From contig NZ_PGGO01000003.1 in the NCBI RefSeq assembly GCF_003010955.1, positions 310,001 to 374,000 on the forward strand: a stretch of 64,000 nucleotides of DNA, given 5' to 3'. Shown here in pieces: positions 48,525 through 56,768 of this stretch (position 1 is the stretch's first letter; the number at the start of each line of letters is the position of its first letter). The DNA comes from Phyllobacterium brassicacearum (GTDB lineage: Bacteria; Pseudomonadota; Alphaproteobacteria; Rhizobiales; Rhizobiaceae). Position numbers and translations under genes: made by a program. Below the pieces are notes generated by a model. The model was not told the DNA's origin and did not search any database. It saw only the letters and a program-made list of their open reading frames with translations.

Positions 48525-48878
48525 CCCCTCTGGGGCCGCATTCGGGGAGCGTCCTCTTCTCCCGTGAACGGCCATGTAGCTGGCAAGACCTGGATCCCTC
48601 AGGCCCGATCGATCGTCACGCTGCCTGCAATCAAGCGCCCATTTGGCGTGTCTGCAGTTGTGATCATTGACAAGGAGACCTGTATCCAATCTCTTTCGGA
48701 ATGAAGTTCTGCGGCATGTTTTTGCCGTTTGCAAGAGGTTTTGCAAAATAAAATTGCATTGGCATCAACATGATTATTTATTGTGCAACACCGAATTAAT
48801 TTAGGCGGATTCAACCAGCATTTTTTCCGCATTGACTAATCATGCGCCACCCTTTCAAACTGCGACGGGAGGCTCTGA

Positions 48879-49835
48879 ATGGCATTTGATGACGTAGAAA
48901 CGGTGAAAACTGCAACGGGGGCCACGCTCGCCATGCGCTTTTCGCCAGCCGATGGCCCGCAACGCGGCATCGTTCAAATCAATCACGGTGTCAGTGAGCA
49001 TTCCCGCCGTTATAGCCGTTTCGCGCGGTTTCTCAATGAAAAGGGCTTTCATGTGTACGCCCATGATCATCGCGGCCATGGATTGACCAAGGCTCCGGGC
49101 GCACCGGCCGGCCGCTTTGCACCATCCGGCGGGCTCCTTCACGTGCTTGATGATGTCGATGCGATCAACGACCTTGCTCGCAGCCGTCATCCCGGTCTGC
49201 CTTTGATTCTGTTTGGGCATTCAATGGGTGGGCTGGTTGCATTGAATTATGTCATGAAACACCCGGACAAGGTTGACGCCGCTGCGATCTGGAACGCCAA
49301 TTTTTCTGCAGGAATTCTTGGGCGTCTGGCACAAGGAATCCTCAGGGCTGAACGCATGTTTCTCGGATCCGACGTTCCGAGCATGGTCTTGCCAAAACTT
49401 ACGTTTCGGGAATGGGGCCGCAGCATGAAGAACGGGCGAACAGCATCTGACTGGTTGTCGCGCGATCCTGACGAAGTGGATGCCTACCTTGCCGACCCCC
49501 TCTCGGGTTGGAACCCGACGGTGAGCATGTGGCGTGATATCTTCGATTTTATTTTCGCCGGTTCGGATGATCGCCTGCTGGCCAAAGTGCCTCGCGACAT
49601 GGCGTTTAATCTGGTGGGCGGTGCAGAAGATCCTGCTACGGCCAAGGGTAAGGCCGTCAAAGATCTTGAAAACCGGATGCGCAAGCACGGCTTTATCCAT
49701 GTTACGACCAAGATATACGAGGACACGCGACATGAGGGCCTGAATGAGATCAACCGGGAGTTGATCATGCAGGATTTCGCTGATTGGGCGAGGCAAGTTG
49801 CCGAGCGACAAATGATGAAACTGAAGAGTGCCTGA
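48879..49835 (+). CDS. Alpha/beta hydrolase, monoacylglycerol lipase/lysophospholipase type
   Basis: This 318-residue serine hydrolase has the oxyanion-hole region IVQINHGVSEHSRRYSRFA, YAHDHRGHGLTKAPG, and the nucleophile elbow LILFGHSMGGLVALNYV (Ser about 116). The acid lies near VGGAEDPAT and the His in TRHEGLNEINRE (about 285). No signal peptide is present, so it is cytoplasmic. GGGAGG lies six bases before the ATG. The CoA-transferase gene begins five bases after its stop, so the three-gene operon shares a transcript. The substrate may be an acylglycerol or an ester unrelated to lipid. Confidence 0.88.
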   Translation: MAFDDVETVKTATGATLAMRFSPADGPQRGIVQINHGVSEHSRRYSRFARFLNEKGFHVYAHDHRGHGLTKAPGAPAGRFAPSGGLLHVLDDVDAINDLARSRHPGLPLILFGHSMGGLVALNYVMKHPDKVDAAAIWNANFSAGILGRLAQGILRAERMFLGSDVPSMVLPKLTFREWGRSMKNGRTASDWLSRDPDEVDAYLADPLSGWNPTVSMWRDIFDFIFAGSDDRLLAKVPRDMAFNLVGGAEDPATAKGKAVKDLENRMRKHGFIHVTTKIYEDTRHEGLNEINRELIMQDFADWARQVAERQMMKLKSA

Positions 49836-49840
49836 CCGTT

Positions 49841-51028
49841 ATGTCTAATGCCCCTCTTAAAGGAATACGTGTCATCGAATTGGCCCGCGTCCTCGCTGGC
49901 CCCTGGGCGGGACAAATTCTCGCTGACCTTGGCGCTGACGTGATCAAAGTGGAGAATCCTGCGGGGGGTGATGAAACCCGCGGCTGGGGTCCTCCGTTCA
50001 TCACCAGCAAGGAGGGTGAGAACCTTTCCGCCGCCTACTTTCACTCCTGCAATCGCGGCAAACGCTCGATTACCGCTGATTTCACATCGGCGGAAGGTCA
50101 GGAAACCGTCAAGGCACTCTGCCGGACGGCCGATGTGGTACTGGAGAACTTCAAGGTCGGTGGCCTGAGGAAATACGGGCTCGATTATGAATCGCTGAGC
50201 GCTGACAATCCCCGTCTTGTCTATTGCTCGATCACCGGATTCGGCCAGTCCGGTCCCTATACCACGCAGGCGGGCTATGATTTCATTATCCAAGGCATGT
50301 CCGGCCTGATGTCGGTGACCGGAGAGCCGGACCGTGAACCGCAAAAAGTCGGGCTTGCCGTTGCGGATGTCTTTACCGGGCTTTACTCAGTCATCGCAAT
50401 TCAGGCTGCACTCACGCACGCGGCCAAGACAGGCGAGGGCCAACTGATCGACATGGCGCTCTTCGACGTGCAGTCGGCAGTGATGGCCAACCAGGCGATG
50501 AATTACCTAGCGACGGGAAAGAGCCCACACCGCATGGGCAATGCGCACCCGAATATTTCGCCCTACGAAGTCGTGCCGACCTCGGACGGTCACATGATCC
50601 TGGCGGTCGGCAATGACGGACAGTTTGCCCGGTTTTGCAGCATTGTCGGGTTGACAAGTCTCGCCAGCGATCCTCGCTTCCTGACGAACCGGGCCCGGCT
50701 GGAAAACCGTACCGAATTGACGGCACTGATCAGGTCCGAGACCATCAAACACACTCGTGCCGAGTTGCTCGGGGCCTGCGCCAGAAATGCTGTGCCGGCC
50801 GGCCCGATCAACCAGATCGGCGAAATGTTCGACGATCCGCAGATCGTTTCGCGCCAGTTGAAGCTCGATCTCGACGATGCGCATGGCAGCACCATTCCTT
50901 CGGTGCGCACGCCGATCATCATGTCGAAGACGCCACTCAGCTATGACCGGCCGAGCCCACGCCTTGGCGAACACAGCGCAGAAATATTGAGCGAATTGAA
51001 GGATACATCCGATGAAAACCGGCGGTGA
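49841..51028 (+). CDS. Class III (CaiB/BaiF) CoA-transferase
   Basis: Class III CoA-transferases pass CoA between carboxylic acids. The 395-residue protein has the N-terminal VIELARVLAGPWAGQILADLGADVIKVENP, GRGKRS-like NRGKRSITADFTS, and the catalytic Asp in GLAVADVFTGLYSVIAIQAAL (about 176). I start at the ATG at 49841. Its last 17 bases overlap the start of the ThDP-enzyme gene, implying coupled translation. Oxalate (Frc-Oxc) use was considered, but the partner enzyme does not look like oxalyl-CoA decarboxylase. The substrate is unknown. Confidence 0.9.
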   Translation: MSNAPLKGIRVIELARVLAGPWAGQILADLGADVIKVENPAGGDETRGWGPPFITSKEGENLSAAYFHSCNRGKRSITADFTSAEGQETVKALCRTADVVLENFKVGGLRKYGLDYESLSADNPRLVYCSITGFGQSGPYTTQAGYDFIIQGMSGLMSVTGEPDREPQKVGLAVADVFTGLYSVIAIQAALTHAAKTGEGQLIDMALFDVQSAVMANQAMNYLATGKSPHRMGNAHPNISPYEVVPTSDGHMILAVGNDGQFARFCSIVGLTSLASDPRFLTNRARLENRTELTALIRSETIKHTRAELLGACARNAVPAGPINQIGEMFDDPQIVSRQLKLDLDDAHGSTIPSVRTPIIMSKTPLSYDRPSPRLGEHSAEILSELKDTSDENRR

Positions 51029-52661
51029 ACTGATCGTTGAGGCGTTGGTCGCCAATGGAACCGAGCGCCTGTTCTGCGTCCCGGGCGAGAGCTATCTGGC
51101 GGTGCTCGACGCCCTTTATGACGCCGATGTCGGCGTGACCGTCTGCCGGGCCGAAGGCGGCGCCACGATGATGGCTGAGGCATGGGGCAAGCTGACCGGC
51201 AAGCCCGGCATTTGTTTTGTTACCCGTGGCCCCGGGGCAACCAATGCCTCTCCCGGCATCCATATCGCCCAACAGGACTCCACCCCGCTGATCCTGTTCA
51301 TCGGTCAGGTACAGCGCGAAGCACGTGAACGCGAGGCATTTCAGGAAGTCGAATACCGTCGATTCTTTGCTGACACTGCAAAATGGGTTGCGGAAATTGA
51401 CGACGCGCGGCGTATTCCGGAATTCGTCACGCGAGCATTTTCGGTCGCGACATCGGGCCGTCCGGGCCCGGTCGTGCTCGCATTGCCCGAGGACATGCTG
51501 ACCGACAAGGTCGAAGCCGTCACGGCTCAGGGCTGGCAACCGGTCGAGACCGGCCCCTCACCCGCCAGTATCGAGAAGCTTGCAGATCTGCTGCAAGGGG
51601 CAAAAAAGCCGTTTATGATCCTCGGCGGCTCGCGTTGGAACGAGCGTGCAGTTCACTCGATCACACGCTTTGCCGAAAAATGGCACCTGTCCGTCGGTTG
51701 TTCCTTCCGCCGGCAGATGCTGTTCAATCATCTTCATCCCAACTTTGCGGGCGACGTCGGTATCGGCATCAATCCAGCACTCGCAGCGCGGGTCAAAGAG
51801 GCCGACGTATTACTGCTAGTCGGCGGACGCTTCGGTGAAATGCCCTCCTCGGGCTATACGCTGATGGACAGTCCCTACCCCAAGCAAACATTGATCCATG
51901 TGCATCCAGATGCCGACGAACTAGGACGCGTCTATCGTCCGAGCCTCGCAATCAACTCTGCCCCTGACGCGTTTGCCGAAGCTGTGGAACATCTCGCGCC
52001 ACCCTCGCACATCAACTGGCCGGGCGAAGCCGAGATTGCCCACGGGTCCTATCTTGCCTGGTCGACGCCGCCGAAGACCGGGCCGGGCAAAGTGGCGATG
52101 GGACCCATCATGTCCTTTCTCGAAAGCGTACTGCCCGAGGATGCGATCATGACCAACGGTGCGGGCAATTACGCGACGTGGCTGCACCGCTTCCATCGCT
52201 TTCGCCGTTTTGGCACGCAGGCTGCTCCGACTTCGGGCTCGATGGGTTACGGGCTGCCGGCAGCCGTTGCCGCAAAGCAGCTCTACCCCGAACGCACCGT
52301 CGTATGCTTTGCCGGCGACGGCTGTTTCCTGATGAACGGTCAGGACTTCGCGACGGCGGTCAAATACGCGCTACCGATCATCGTCCTTGTGATCAACAAC
52401 AACATTTACGGCACGATCCGCATGCATCAGGAGCGAGAATATCCCGGACGCGTATCCGCGACGGACCTGACCAACCCGGACTTCGCCATGCTGGCGCGCG
52501 CCTTTGGCGGTCATGGCGAGACAGTTGAGACGACCGAGGAATTCGAGGGCGCTTGGCAGCGCGCTGTCCAGAGCGGCAAGCCGGCGATTATCGAAATCCG
52601 CCTCGATCCCGAAGTGATCACACCCGCGAAGACGCTGACCGACATCCGCAACAAGCACTGA
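51012..52661 (+). CDS. Thiamine-diphosphate-dependent enzyme, acetolactate-synthase-like
   Basis: The 549-residue protein has the three ThDP-enzyme domains: the pyrimidine-binding domain with the catalytic Glu in VTVCRAEGGATMMAEAWGKL (about 46), the central domain (about 185-320), and the pyrophosphate domain with CFAGDGCFLMNGQDF and NNNIYGTIR (GDG...NN metal-ThDP motif, about 435-465). It resembles IlvB-like proteins, yet no small regulatory subunit is encoded near. It is coupled to the CoA-transferase gene (17-base overlap). A C-C lyase or ligase acting on a 2-oxo acid or its CoA ester is likely, but the reaction is open. Confidence 0.88.
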   Translation: MKTGGELIVEALVANGTERLFCVPGESYLAVLDALYDADVGVTVCRAEGGATMMAEAWGKLTGKPGICFVTRGPGATNASPGIHIAQQDSTPLILFIGQVQREAREREAFQEVEYRRFFADTAKWVAEIDDARRIPEFVTRAFSVATSGRPGPVVLALPEDMLTDKVEAVTAQGWQPVETGPSPASIEKLADLLQGAKKPFMILGGSRWNERAVHSITRFAEKWHLSVGCSFRRQMLFNHLHPNFAGDVGIGINPALAARVKEADVLLLVGGRFGEMPSSGYTLMDSPYPKQTLIHVHPDADELGRVYRPSLAINSAPDAFAEAVEHLAPPSHINWPGEAEIAHGSYLAWSTPPKTGPGKVAMGPIMSFLESVLPEDAIMTNGAGNYATWLHRFHRFRRFGTQAAPTSGSMGYGLPAAVAAKQLYPERTVVCFAGDGCFLMNGQDFATAVKYALPIIVLVINNNIYGTIRMHQEREYPGRVSATDLTNPDFAMLARAFGGHGETVETTEEFEGAWQRAVQSGKPAIIEIRLDPEVITPAKTLTDIRNKH

Positions 52662-52765
52662 TTGCCATGACCACCATTACATCCCCGTAACGCAAATGAG
52701 GATAGCAAGGCGGCGCTTTCAATGTTATGGAGCGCGCCTGATGAGACTATACGAAAGCGTCTGAC

Positions 52766-53497
52766 TTGAGCAATCCGGCAATCACAATCGTCATTCCGTG
52801 CCGAAACGAGGCCGCAAATCTAGCCTTTCTCCTTGATGAAGTGGATGCCGCCATGGATGGCCGCAGCTACGAGGTGATTGTCGTCGATGACGGCTCGACC
52901 GATGCGACGGGCGCCGCTCTGGAGGCAAGGATCAAGGCCGGAAAGCCGCTGCGCCATGTGCGACATGATAAATCCGCAGGCCAGAGCGCCGCGGTGCGTT
53001 CAGGCGTGTTTGCTGCCAAGGGCAAGGTCGTCGTGACGATGGATGGCGACGGGCAGAACGATCCAGCTTACCTGCCCAGGCTGGCCGACGCGCTGCTGCA
53101 GGCGGGTCCCGCAATCGGCATTGCCGCCGGGCAGCGCCTGAAGCGGACCGACACCAAGCTGAAGCAGATCTCGTCGAAATATGCCAACATGCTGCGCGGC
53201 GCGATCCTCCAGGACTATACCCGCGACTCCGGCTGCGGCCTCAAGGCCGTGCACACACACCTCTTCCGCGAACTGCCGTTCTTTGACGGCTGGCACCGTT
53301 ATCTGCCGGCACTGGTCATCCGCGAGGGCTATGGCGTCGTGCATGTCGATGTGGTCGACCGCGAGCGCCGCCATGGCAAATCCAACTACGGCATTCTCGA
53401 CCGCGGCCTGCGCGGCATTCTCGATCTATACGGAGTGTGGTGGCTGAGAAAACGCCGCAAGACCGTTCCAACGATTACGGAGATCAGCCATGGCTGA
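52766..53497 (+). CDS. GT2 glycosyltransferase, polyprenyl-phosphate sugar synthase type
   Basis: The 243-residue GT2 protein has ITIVIPCRNEAANLAFLLDEV, VIVVDDGSTDATG, VVTMDGDGQNDPAYLPRL (DxD-type metal site) and YTRDSGCGLKAVHTHLF, the pattern of DPM1/ArnC/RgtE enzymes that load a sugar on polyprenyl phosphate. It lacks the C-terminal membrane helices of GtrB. The start is a TTG at 52766 without a strong ribosome site. The next gene overlaps by eight bases and a GT83 transferase follows, so it would make the lipid-linked donor for that enzyme. The downstream UDP-glucose dehydrogenase hints at a uronic acid sugar. Confidence 0.85.
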   Translation: MSNPAITIVIPCRNEAANLAFLLDEVDAAMDGRSYEVIVVDDGSTDATGAALEARIKAGKPLRHVRHDKSAGQSAAVRSGVFAAKGKVVVTMDGDGQNDPAYLPRLADALLQAGPAIGIAAGQRLKRTDTKLKQISSKYANMLRGAILQDYTRDSGCGLKAVHTHLFRELPFFDGWHRYLPALVIREGYGVVHVDVVDRERRHGKSNYGILDRGLRGILDLYGVWWLRKRRKTVPTITEISHG

Positions 53498-53810
53498 CGC
53501 TATCACCAACTGGCTGCACTCGGTTTTCATCGCGCAGTTCGATGCCTGGGTCGTGCTCGGCTTTTTCGCGCAGGCATGCTTCACCATGCGCTTCGTGCTG
53601 CAGTGGCTCGCCTCCGAACGGGCCAAGCGCAGTGTCGTGCCGGTGACCTTCTGGTTCTTTTCGCTGTTCGGCGGCGCACTGCTGTTCGTTTATGCCATCG
53701 TCCGCAAGGACCCCGTGTTCATCGCCGGACAAGGCCTCGGACTTGTGGTTTACATCCGCAATCTCTGGCTGATCGCCAATGAGAAGAAAGCAATGACGCA
53801 GGACACATGA
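53490..53810 (+). CDS. LAB_N-domain small membrane protein
   Basis: The 106-residue protein has three membrane helices and the signature ACFTMRFVLQWLASERAKRS and FWFFSLFGGALLFVYAI of the lipid A biosynthesis N-terminal (LAB_N) domain. Stand-alone LAB_N proteins accompany GT2-GT83 gene sets and may move the lipid-linked sugar across the inner membrane. Its ATG overlaps the GT2 gene by eight bases, and its end overlaps the GT83 gene by four, so the three are tightly coupled. The flippase role is a suggestion from context. Confidence 0.85.
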   Translation: MADAITNWLHSVFIAQFDAWVVLGFFAQACFTMRFVLQWLASERAKRSVVPVTFWFFSLFGGALLFVYAIVRKDPVFIAGQGLGLVVYIRNLWLIANEKKAMTQDT

Positions 53811-55513
53811 GTACGGGTTTGTCGATGACCGACTCCCATTCTGCACCCTCCAGTAGCCTCAGACGGCTTCGCGTCAGCCACTATCTGTTGCTGATCTTCA
53901 TCTGCCTTGTCTCCTTCCTTCCCGGTATCGGCTCGATACCGCCGCTGGACCGGGATGAATCCCGCTATGTCCAGGCCACGCATCAAATGGCCGAGAGCGG
54001 CGACTACGTCGACATCCGCTTTCAGGACGCGTCCCGCTACAAGAAGCCGATCGGCATCTACTGGTTGCAGAGCGCCGCGTTGAAGCTGACCGGCCATGAC
54101 GGCGATGCACCGATCTGGGCTTACCGGCTGGTGTCGGTGACCGGTGCGACGGTGGCGGTGCTTGGCACTGCCATCCTTGGCGCCGCCTTCTTCGGCCAGA
54201 GCGCCGGCTTGCTGGCTGGGATCGCTCTCGCCGCAATTGTCATGCTTGGCTTTGAAGCCCGCGTGGCCAAGACCGATGCCATGGTCCTGACCACCGTCGT
54301 ATTCGCGCAGGGCGGTCTTGCCTGGATCTGGATGGCAAGCCGCATGCAGGCGCCGGAAAGATGGGCGCCAGCACTTGTGTTCTGGGTGGCAACTGCAGCC
54401 GGCGTCCTGATCAAGGGGCCGATTACGCCGTTTGTAAGCCTCCTGACCATGGCGACGCTCAGCCTGTTCTACCGCGACTGGCGCTGGCTGAAACGGCTGA
54501 AGCCGCTGAGCGGCATTCTCATCCTGCTGGCGATTGTCCTGCCCTGGCTAATTCTGATCACCCTTAAGAGCGGCGGCGCGTTCTTCAACGAATCCGTCAA
54601 CAAGGACTTCCTGTCGAAAGTCGGCGATGGCCAGGAAAGCCATGGCGCACCGCCCGGCTATTTCGCGCTGATCTTCGTCGTCTTCATCTGGCCATTTGGC
54701 GTACTGGCTGTTCGCGGCGGACTGCAAGCGCTGGCCCGCCTGCGTGACGACCCACGCCTCGCCTTCCTGACCGCCTGGTACATCCCGTTCTGGCTGGTAA
54801 CGGAGCTTATTCCGACCAAGCTGCCGCATTACATCCTGCCGGCCTATCCGGCCCTGCTGCTTATGATGGCGTGGGCAATTGATACAGGCATCGCCAATGA
54901 GCCGTATCGCGGACGCTGGCAGATCTGGCTGGAGCGCCTGACGCTGTTTGGCCTCGCCGCGGCAACGCTTGGCTTCATGGGAGCCGGCCTCGTGCTCCCC
55001 TATGTCATGACCGATTCGTTCTCGTTTCCGGGAATAATCGTCTTCTTTACCGCCCTTGCGGCCGGCGTCTTTGCCAGCGGCCTCATCTTGAATCACAATC
55101 TCAAGGGAGCGCTGCAAGCTGCTGCAACTTTTGCGATTATCACCTTCGGGCTGCTCACCTGGGGTGTCATCCCGGCCTTGACGCCGATATGGCTGAGCCC
55201 GGCCATTGCCGATGCCTTCAAAGCCGCCAAGCAGTGCAATAACAGTGTGCTCGCCTCAGCGAGTTACGCCGAGCCCAGCCTTGTGTTTCTGGCCGGCACC
55301 GGAACGGTACTGACGAATGGTCAGGGCGCAGCACAGCACCTTCTGGCGGATCCGGCCTGTGCCGTTGCCGCCGTCGATGAACGCGAGCGTGATGCCTTTA
55401 TCGCGAGCCTGCCGAAGGGCGAGCAATCGGTTGCGGCAGTCGCGACGGTTTCGGGCATCAATTACAGCAAAGGTCGCAGGACGACCATAACGCTGTACAG
55501 GGCGCTGCAATAG
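53807..55513 (+). CDS. GT83-family glycosyltransferase (ArnT-like)
   Basis: This 568-residue inner-membrane protein belongs to the GT-C fold family that moves a sugar from polyprenyl phosphate onto lipid A or core in the periplasm. The first loop has GIGSIPPLDRDESRYVQATHQM with the catalytic DRDE pattern, followed by RFQDASRYKKPIGIYWL; about 12 hydrophobic segments follow. The ATGA overlap with the LAB_N gene ties it to the donor-making GT2. In Rhizobium such proteins (RgtA-D) add galacturonic acid; in enterobacteria ArnT adds aminoarabinose. No arn genes are near, so the former is likelier. Confidence 0.88.
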   Translation: MSTGLSMTDSHSAPSSSLRRLRVSHYLLLIFICLVSFLPGIGSIPPLDRDESRYVQATHQMAESGDYVDIRFQDASRYKKPIGIYWLQSAALKLTGHDGDAPIWAYRLVSVTGATVAVLGTAILGAAFFGQSAGLLAGIALAAIVMLGFEARVAKTDAMVLTTVVFAQGGLAWIWMASRMQAPERWAPALVFWVATAAGVLIKGPITPFVSLLTMATLSLFYRDWRWLKRLKPLSGILILLAIVLPWLILITLKSGGAFFNESVNKDFLSKVGDGQESHGAPPGYFALIFVVFIWPFGVLAVRGGLQALARLRDDPRLAFLTAWYIPFWLVTELIPTKLPHYILPAYPALLLMMAWAIDTGIANEPYRGRWQIWLERLTLFGLAAATLGFMGAGLVLPYVMTDSFSFPGIIVFFTALAAGVFASGLILNHNLKGALQAAATFAIITFGLLTWGVIPALTPIWLSPAIADAFKAAKQCNNSVLASASYAEPSLVFLAGTGTVLTNGQGAAQHLLADPACAVAAVDERERDAFIASLPKGEQSVAAVATVSGINYSKGRRTTITLYRALQ

Positions 55514-55637
55514 GCCGATCAGCCGCCGGCTCGTTTTATTATCCGCCATCGCAAGGGACCGTAAGCGACCTTTCGTCAACTGGACGTGGCGCAGATCTTG
55601 CCGATAGCTTCGGGTCGCAAATCGAAAGGGAGAAGAC

Positions 55638-56177
55638 ATGACTGACATATGGTTTCGTACGGGTGAAGCAACGGTTCTGGCAGCAGAGGGACAGGCGACG
55701 GATGCCATGCCGGAAGTTGTCATCGGCTCGGTCAGAGGCCCTGTCGGGCAGGCCTTTGCCTCGATGATGGGCCAGGTTAAGGGTCATACCCGCATGTTCG
55801 TCGTCCGTGACCTCAACCAGGCGGTTCGTCCGGCAACGATGATGACCACGAAAGTGACCATCAAGAACATGGCATATGCGGAATTGCTCGGAGGAGTGGT
55901 ACAGGCAGCTATGGGCGATGCAATCGTAGACTGCCTGATTGAGGATATTCTCCCCAAGGACCAGGCCGACGAACTATGCATGATCATTACAGTCTGGCTT
56001 GACCCCCGTTGTGCCGAAGACGAAAATCTAGACCACAAGGATCTCTACCGGACCAACTACGAGGCCACGAAGCTCGCGATTTCGCGGGCCATGACCGGCT
56101 CGCCGACCGTGGAAGAGCTGATCGCCAATCGCAAGACGGTGAAGCACTACGCTCTGGACGGTGTCATCGCCTACTGA
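55638..56177 (+). CDS. Fae-family protein without the catalytic histidine
   Basis: Formaldehyde-activating enzyme condenses formaldehyde with tetrahydromethanopterin. The 179-residue protein has the family blocks IWFRTGEATVLAAEG, VIGSVRGPVGQAFASMM, KVTIKNMAYAELLGGVVQAAM, DLYRTNYEATKLAISRAMTG and SPTVEELIANRKTVKHYA. Where Fae has its catalytic His (AHIDLIIG), this one reads DAMPEVVIG, with Met-24 at that place. No methanopterin, mch, mtdB or methanol-oxidation genes are near. It is thus a Fae-like paralogue, perhaps binding another pterin or aldehyde. The start has GGAG five bases upstream. The Rrf2 gene converges on it. Confidence 0.82.
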   Translation: MTDIWFRTGEATVLAAEGQATDAMPEVVIGSVRGPVGQAFASMMGQVKGHTRMFVVRDLNQAVRPATMMTTKVTIKNMAYAELLGGVVQAAMGDAIVDCLIEDILPKDQADELCMIITVWLDPRCAEDENLDHKDLYRTNYEATKLAISRAMTGSPTVEELIANRKTVKHYALDGVIAY

Positions 56178-56179
56178 GC

Positions 56180-56638
56180 CTAGTGACAGGAGCCCGGCCC
56201 AGGTTTTTCCGTGGACCGCTGGAACCTGTCGTCGAAATCGCGGGCAACGTCCGCGATCGTGACATTGCCGAAGCGTGATATCAGGATTGCCTCTGCTTCG
56301 GCAAAGGCATCCTGCAACGCTGCATTGACTGATTGTTCGACCAGACAGGTCGGGTGATCGATTGCAAGCCCGATTGCGAATACCTCCGGGCTGCCCAAAG
56401 CCCGGTGGATATCGAGGAGCGAGATCTGCTCGAGCGGCCGGGAAAGCGTCCAGCCGCCGCCGTGGCCTTTCACCGAATGCACATAACCTTGCTCGCGCAA
56501 ACCCGCCATAGTCCTGCGCACCACCACCGGATTGGTATTGAGCATCCGGGCGATCACTTCTGAGGTCGCAGAGCCGTCATGCCGATCCATGTGGATCAGC
56601 ACGTGCAGCATGCGTGATAGTCGGCTGTCGTGTCGCAA
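56180..56638 (-). CDS. Rrf2-family transcriptional regulator
   Basis: The Rrf2 winged helix (about 1-80) reads RHDSRLSRMLHVLIHMDRHDG, then NTNPVVVRRTMAGLREQGYVHSVKGHGGGWTLSRP. I start at a TTG (56638) with AGGAG eight bases upstream, which begins at the family's usual first residues and gives 152 residues. The C-terminal part has only one Cys (HPTCLVEQ), so an iron-sulfur cluster of the NsrR/IscR type is not expected; it may sense oxidants through that Cys. It diverges from the TrxR-like enzyme, and a dyad lies between them. The longer upstream frame lacks Rrf2 similarity. Confidence 0.87.
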   Translation of the reverse strand: MRHDSRLSRMLHVLIHMDRHDGSATSEVIARMLNTNPVVVRRTMAGLREQGYVHSVKGHGGGWTLSRPLEQISLLDIHRALGSPEVFAIGLAIDHPTCLVEQSVNAALQDAFAEAEAILISRFGNVTIADVARDFDDRFQRSTEKPGPGSCH

Positions 56639-56680
56639 ATTCCTGGCTCCTTCCGGTTTTCCTAGCACGCGATATGTTCC

Positions 56681-56697
56681 GTAACAAGATGTGTTAC
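56681..56697. promoter_or_regulatory. Candidate Rrf2 operator
   Basis: GTAACAAGATGTGTTAC is an inverted repeat with perfect six-base arms (GTAACA/TGTTAC) around five bases. It lies eight bases upstream of the -35 box of the TrxR-like gene and 43 bases before the Rrf2 start, so it could govern both. Confidence 0.55.
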
Positions 56698-56704
56698 ATA
56701 ACCG

Positions 56705-56733
56705 TTGACACGACCGTTTCATGTAACTTATGT
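56705..56733 (+). promoter_or_regulatory. Sigma-70-type promoter of the TrxR-like gene
   Basis: TTGACA (56705-56710), a 17-base spacer and TTATGT (56728-56733) make a good housekeeping promoter 36 bases before the ATG. Confidence 0.6.
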
Positions 56734-56768
56734 TGTTCTCTATCTTCATTTTCGGCAAAGGAGCGGCC

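Larger units (their letters stand above)
47908..48878. other. Non-coding region with several palindromic repeats
   Basis: These 971 bases between ettA and the hydrolase gene hold no convincing gene. Frames present here are short, Arg/Ser-rich and lack ribosome sites. The region contains at least three palindromic elements (listed separately) and an AT-rich segment at about 48,700-48,850 likely to hold the promoter of the hydrolase operon. Confidence 0.6.

Noticed and set aside
47908-48878. CRISPR array in the repeat-rich intergenic region
   Set aside because: The repeats are inverted and unlike each other; there is no regular direct repeat-spacer pattern and no cas gene.
49841-52661. Oxalate degradation pair (formyl-CoA transferase and oxalyl-CoA decarboxylase)
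   Set aside because: The ThDP protein has acetolactate-synthase-like motifs (GDGCFLMNGQDF, NNNIYGTIR) rather than those of oxalyl-CoA decarboxylase.
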